Assembly: GCA_040902655.1 (NCBI GenBank)
Contig: JBBDWV010000005.1
Location: 1 to 64,000 of the forward strand
Reading direction: 5' to 3'
From: Mycobacteriales bacterium
GTDB lineage: Bacteria; Actinomycetota; Actinomycetes; Mycobacteriales; SCTD01
Length of the DNA stretch: 64,000 nucleotides
A program made the position numbers and the translations under genes. Positions 60,789 to 64,000 of this stretch are shown in pieces (positions within the stretch are counted from its first letter, which is position 1; every line of letters starts with the position of its first letter). A model generated the notes under the pieces. That model saw only the letters and a program-made list of their open reading frames with translations, was not told the DNA's origin and made no database searches.

Positions 60789-61979
60789 ATGGAACGGTCG
60801 ACGTTCCCGCGGCGGCCCACCCTGTCGCCGCTGGCCCTCGGCCTGCTCGTCGGACTGGTGGCAGCCAACCTCCGGCCGCTGCTGGCCAGCGTGGGCCCGA
60901 TGCTGCCGGACCTGCGCGCCGATCTTGCACTGTCCGGAACCGCGGTCGCCGTCATGGCAGGGCTCGGCGTCCTGTGCCTGGGACTTCTCGCACCGGTGGC
61001 CCCGCGGCCGGCCCGCCGCTGGGGCATCAACCGTGTCCTCACCGGCTCGCTGGTCGCCCTGGTCGTCGGACTGCTGGTCCGAGCGACCGGTGGCGCCGTC
61101 GCCCTCTTCGCCGGGACGGTCCTGGCCTGCGCCGGCGTGGCCGTCGCCAACGTGCTGCTGCCAGCGGTCATCAAGCGCGACTTCCCGTCCCACCCCGGTC
61201 CGGCGATGGGTGTCTACACGATGGCGTTGAGCGGCTCTGCCGCGGTGGCAGCGGCGAGCACCGCTCCGCTGGCGGCGCTGCTCGGTCTGGGCTGGCGCGG
61301 GGGGCTGGGCGTCTGGGCCGTGCCTGCTACCGTCGCGCTCGCCGCCTGGGTCTTCGGGACCCGCGGCGGCGGCAATGTACCGATCCAGCCCCCGCCGAGA
61401 GGCTCGGTGCTGCGGGACGCGCTGGCCTGGCAGGTCACGGCCTTCTTCGGCCTGGTCGGGCTCGGCTTCCACGCCCTGCTGGTGTGGCTGCCCTCGATCT
61501 ACCGGGCGCAGGGGCTCGGCGCACAGGAGGCGGGACTGCTGCTCAGCGTGCTGGTGCTCGTCCAGGCCCCGGTTGCCCTCGTCGTCCCGCGCTTCGCAGT
61601 ACGCGCCCGGAACCAGCAGCGGCAGGTGGTCCTCGCGACGGCGCTGACCGGGATCGGACTGGCCGGTCTCCTGCTGGCCCCGCTGGTCGCGCCGTACCTC
61701 TGGGTGCTCGTCCTCGGCCTCGGACAGGGGGCCAACTTCTCGCTGTCGCTCACCATGTTCGTCCTGCGTACGCGCAGCAGCGGCGACACCGCCCGGGTGT
61801 CGGCGCTGGCCCAGACGGTCGGCTACCTCATCGCCGCGCTGGGCCCTCTGCTGCTGGGAGCCCTGAACGACATCACGGGCTCGTGGACGCCCGCCCTGCT
61901 GCTCCTGCTCGCCGTGCTGGTACCGCAGCTCGCGGCCGGCCTGTTCGCGGGCCGCGACCGTCACGTGCAGACGTCCTGA
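60789..61979 (+). CDS. MFS transporter (CynX/NimT-like)
   Basis: A 396-residue, 12-helix major facilitator. The N-terminus LALGLLVGLVAANLRPLLASVGPMLPDLRADL is typical of CynX/YycB-type MFS proteins. RPARRWGINRVL is the loop 2-3 motif and GLGQGANFSLSLTMFVLRTRS the central repeat of the second half. The ATG at 60789 follows GGGGGAG; a longer frame from 60756 lacks support. It is divergent from the TRAP operon. Substrate unknown. Confidence 0.87.
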   Translation: MERSTFPRRPTLSPLALGLLVGLVAANLRPLLASVGPMLPDLRADLALSGTAVAVMAGLGVLCLGLLAPVAPRPARRWGINRVLTGSLVALVVGLLVRATGGAVALFAGTVLACAGVAVANVLLPAVIKRDFPSHPGPAMGVYTMALSGSAAVAAASTAPLAALLGLGWRGGLGVWAVPATVALAAWVFGTRGGGNVPIQPPPRGSVLRDALAWQVTAFFGLVGLGFHALLVWLPSIYRAQGLGAQEAGLLLSVLVLVQAPVALVVPRFAVRARNQQRQVVLATALTGIGLAGLLLAPLVAPYLWVLVLGLGQGANFSLSLTMFVLRTRSSGDTARVSALAQTVGYLIAALGPLLLGALNDITGSWTPALLLLLAVLVPQLAAGLFAGRDRHVQTS

Positions 61980-62006
61980 CGCGGGCCCACCCTGCCGGGG
62001 ATCCGG

Positions 62007-62999
62007 TCACACCTTCGCGTCGGTCAACGTCGACGGTACGAACAGGTCGTCGGGATCGAGCAGCCGCGCGGTGAAGCCCTGGTCATGGGCATAGCGCAGC
62101 AGCGTCGTGAGGGTCGCCCGGTTGGCATCGACCCCGTAGGCGAACACGTCGCCGAGCAGCTGGGCCTCCTGCTCGGCATAGGCCGTCTCCCAGATCAGCG
62201 AGGAGAAGGACACTGCGGAGTCGCGCAGTGCGGGAGCGGCCTGCGCCCGCGCCAGTTCGAAGCCGTGCCGCAGGTTGTTGGCCAGCCACGGGTGTTCCTC
62301 GACGAGAGTCCGTTTGACCACCACGACGTGCATCAGGGGCACGACCCCCGTCCGGCGGAAGAACTCCTGCTCCTCGTTCCGGTAGTCCGGGAAGAGCCGC
62401 CGGATCCGCGGGTCCGCCTTCAGGAACGCGGCCGGTGGCCGGGCGCTGATCAGGGCGTCGATACCGCCGCTCAGCAGCTGGTCGCTGAGGGTTTGGCCGG
62501 CGCCCAGCGGCTCGACCGTGAACTGGTCCGGGGGGGTGACCCGTGACTTCTCCTGCCGGCCCGGCTCCTCCAGCCCACCGGTCCGCCAGCGGACACCGGC
62601 AAGATCCAGCCCGTAGTGCTCGCCGAGGATGCCCCGCATCCACAGCGACGCGGTCATGCTCCACTCCGGCGTACCGATCGATCGGCCGGCCAGGTCGGCG
62701 GCGTCGGTGATCGGCGAGTCGGCCCGCACGTAGACCGCGGAGTGCCGGAAGGCCCGCGACGGGAAGACCGGGATCGCGCACAGCGGACGGTCGGCCTGTT
62801 CCACCGCCGCGATGTAGGCGCCGAAGGAGAACTCGGCGGCATCGAATTCGTTGTACCTGCCCTGCCGCCAGAACAGGTCCTCGATCCCGGTCTCGAGGTA
62901 GCGTAGGTCCACCCCCTCGATGTGCACGGAGCCGTCGTAAAGCCCTCGCGTGCGGTCGTAGACCACGCCGGCGTAGGTGAGCGGGACAGCATGCGACAC
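62007..62999 (-). CDS. 4,5-dihydroxyphthalate decarboxylase-like protein (periplasmic-binding-protein fold)
   Basis: A 330-residue protein, the usual length of 4,5-dihydroxyphthalate decarboxylase (Pht5), whose fold derives from ABC solute-binding proteins. Family-like segments are YDRTRGLYDGSVHIEGVDL, NEFDAAEFSFGAYI, CAIPVFPSRAFRHSAVYVRA, WRTGGLEEPGRQEK, GGIDALISARPPAAFL, RLFPDYRNEEQEFFRRTGVV then PLMHVVVVKR, and HPWLANNL. No signal peptide is present, so it is cytoplasmic, consistent with an enzyme rather than a binding protein. The GTG at 62999 has AGGAGG upstream. Together with the Rieske oxygenase and MocA-type dehydrogenase it suggests phthalate-like chemistry, though it is 17 kb away. 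Confidence 0.78.
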   Translation of the reverse strand: MSHAVPLTYAGVVYDRTRGLYDGSVHIEGVDLRYLETGIEDLFWRQGRYNEFDAAEFSFGAYIAAVEQADRPLCAIPVFPSRAFRHSAVYVRADSPITDAADLAGRSIGTPEWSMTASLWMRGILGEHYGLDLAGVRWRTGGLEEPGRQEKSRVTPPDQFTVEPLGAGQTLSDQLLSGGIDALISARPPAAFLKADPRIRRLFPDYRNEEQEFFRRTGVVPLMHVVVVKRTLVEEHPWLANNLRHGFELARAQAAPALRDSAVSFSSLIWETAYAEQEAQLLGDVFAYGVDANRATLTTLLRYAHDQGFTARLLDPDDLFVPSTLTDAKV

Positions 63000-63019
63000 G
63001 TTTCCTCCTGGAGCGGACG

Positions 63020-63985
63020 CTAGGTGAGCAGCAGGCCGGCGACACCGCCGAGGATGAGCAGGCCGCCCACGACCGTCCGGCCGGTCACCGCTTCACGGTT
63101 GTGCAGGAACAGCACACTCACGGGGATGACGATGACCGGCAGGGCGGCCGCCACCACGACGGCGACAGCGATCGGGATGTAGCGGGTGGAGGCGATGAGC
63201 GCGATCTGCGCCGAGATGGTCAGGACCCCCGACAGGCCCCACAGGTAGACCCCCAGTCGATCGGCCTCGCGCACGCGCACGACCAGCGAGCGCACCTGGG
63301 TGTGCAGCAGGAGATAGGCGAGGGTGCCGGCGACCGCGCCGACGAAGCCACCGAGGACCGGCTCGTTCCACTCCCGGACGCCGGTGCTGCGGATCACGTT
63401 GCCCACCGCGTAGGAGAAGGCACCGGTGAGGGCCAGCGCGATCTCGCGGGTCGGCAGGGCGCCGAACTTCTTGCCCGGCAGGCGGACGTGCCGGTCCTCG
63501 ACGGCGACCGGTTGATGGGGTGTGTCCCCGCTGGCGACGGCCACCGGAGTCGGCCGCTCGGCGCGTATCCGGGTCGTCAGGTAGAGCCCGAGGATCACGG
63601 CGAGGATGAAGCCGATGGCATCCACGCCGAGCCGTTCGCCAAGAAAGATCCAGCTGATGATCCCGGCGAAGACCGGATTGGTGATCTGCAGCGACGTCGC
63701 GCGCGATGGCCCGATCGCGTGGACCGAGAGGAAGAACAGCCGGCGCCCGAGGTAGCTGGTGAACAGCCCGCCGACAGCGAACATTGCAAAGGCGTCCCAC
63801 TGCACCACGAACGGGCCCGACGCAACGACACGCTGGAGCAGCACAACAAGCCCGGAGAAGACGACGTTGGCCCCGAGCGCCAACAGAAAGCCGATCTCCT
63901 GCCCGAGCCGTGGGGACACGACGCTGACCAACAGCGCATTCGCGCTGAACAGCAGCAGCGCGAGCAGCGCGAGGGCTTCACCCAC
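63020..63985 (-). CDS. EamA/DMT-family transporter, start uncertain at window edge
   Basis: A drug/metabolite-type exporter with two five-helix EamA repeats, at least 321 residues. First repeat: GPSRATSLQITNPVFAGIIS then WIFLGERLG. Second repeat: IPIAVAVVVAAALPVIVIPVSVLF then LHNREAVTGRTVVGGLLILGG. A cytoplasmic linker of about 45 residues lies between them. The GTG at 63985 is the first visible start, but there is no ribosome binding site in the remaining 15 bases and the frame is open to the window end, so the true start may lie outside. It precedes the decarboxylase-like gene by 20 bp and is probably co-transcribed with it. Confidence 0.83.
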   Translation of the reverse strand: MGEALALLALLLFSANALLVSVVSPRLGQEIGFLLALGANVVFSGLVVLLQRVVASGPFVVQWDAFAMFAVGGLFTSYLGRRLFFLSVHAIGPSRATSLQITNPVFAGIISWIFLGERLGVDAIGFILAVILGLYLTTRIRAERPTPVAVASGDTPHQPVAVEDRHVRLPGKKFGALPTREIALALTGAFSYAVGNVIRSTGVREWNEPVLGGFVGAVAGTLAYLLLHTQVRSLVVRVREADRLGVYLWGLSGVLTISAQIALIASTRYIPIAVAVVVAAALPVIVIPVSVLFLHNREAVTGRTVVGGLLILGGVAGLLLT

Positions 63986-64000
63986 GTGCAGGCCCGACCT

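Noticed and set aside
1-64000. Prophage, insertion sequence, CRISPR or tRNA genes
   Set aside because: No transposase, integrase, regularly spaced repeats or cloverleaf-like segments were recognised on reading; absence is by eye only.

Overview
This window is high-GC DNA from an actinobacterium. The evidence is pervasive GTG and TTG starts, ATGA/GTGA stop-start overlaps, an InhA-like enoyl reductase, a FasR-type regulator beside fabD-fabH-acpP-fabF, and a wax-ester-synthase/DGAT acyltransferase. I cannot name the genus from sequence alone. No rRNA, tRNA, CRISPR array, transposase or integrase was recognised. Coding density is very high and no gene-free stretch exceeds 300 bases.

Region 1 (57-13637, all minus strand) is lipid and acyl-CoA metabolism: a WS/DGAT acyltransferase, a biotin-dependent carboxylase pair that looks like methylcrotonyl-CoA carboxylase, a membrane metallophosphoesterase, and a FAS-II operon under a PucR/FasR-type regulator (fabD-fabH-acpP-fabF-alpha/beta hydrolase-acyl-ACP desaturase-fabI). 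Region 2 (13711-19526) holds a GH65 disaccharide phosphorylase coupled to a beta-phosphoglucomutase, an AI-2E-family permease, a small disordered protein and an unrecognised protein.

From 19619 to the end the window is almost entirely a catabolic island. Region 3 (19619-25462) is the protocatechuate ortho-cleavage operon pcaHGB-pcaL-pcaIJ with a divergent cupin gene. Region 4 (25520-32644) is an operon ALDH - alcohol dehydrogenase - HyuA - HyuB - zinc-ribbon small subunit, organised like an acetone-carboxylase (AcxABC) module fed by an alcohol dehydrogenase. Region 5 (32934-34588) is a nadC-like gene with an isochorismatase-family amidase. Region 6 (34592-40608) is a complete lower meta-cleavage pathway (hydratase, acylating acetaldehyde dehydrogenase, 4-hydroxy-2-oxovalerate aldolase, oxalocrotonate decarboxylase, tautomerase, semialdehyde dehydrogenase) divergent from an IclR regulator. 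Region 7 (40630-46433) is an upper aromatic pathway: LigB-type ring-cleavage dioxygenase, C-C hydrolase, phthalate-dioxygenase-type Rieske oxygenase, a tiny zinc ribbon, a Gfo/Idh/MocA dehydrogenase and a flavin/[2Fe-2S] reductase. It is divergent from a MarR regulator that is followed by an ACMSD-like amidohydrolase and a CoA-transferase.

Region 8 (49609-57684) is the most striking. It is an overlapping operon encoding a zinc-ribbon small subunit, a HyuA-like, a HyuB-like, a small extra subunit and a second HyuA-like protein, plus an amidohydrolase. This is the five-subunit architecture of acetophenone carboxylase. Next to it are a TRAP transporter (57764-60665), an MFS transporter, a homologue of 4,5-dihydroxyphthalate decarboxylase and an EamA exporter. 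Together the genes suggest uptake of aromatic or carboxylated substrates, activation by a Rieske oxygenase or by ATP-dependent carboxylation of ketones, ring cleavage, and flow to acetyl-CoA, pyruvate and succinyl-CoA. Substrates are inferred, not shown.
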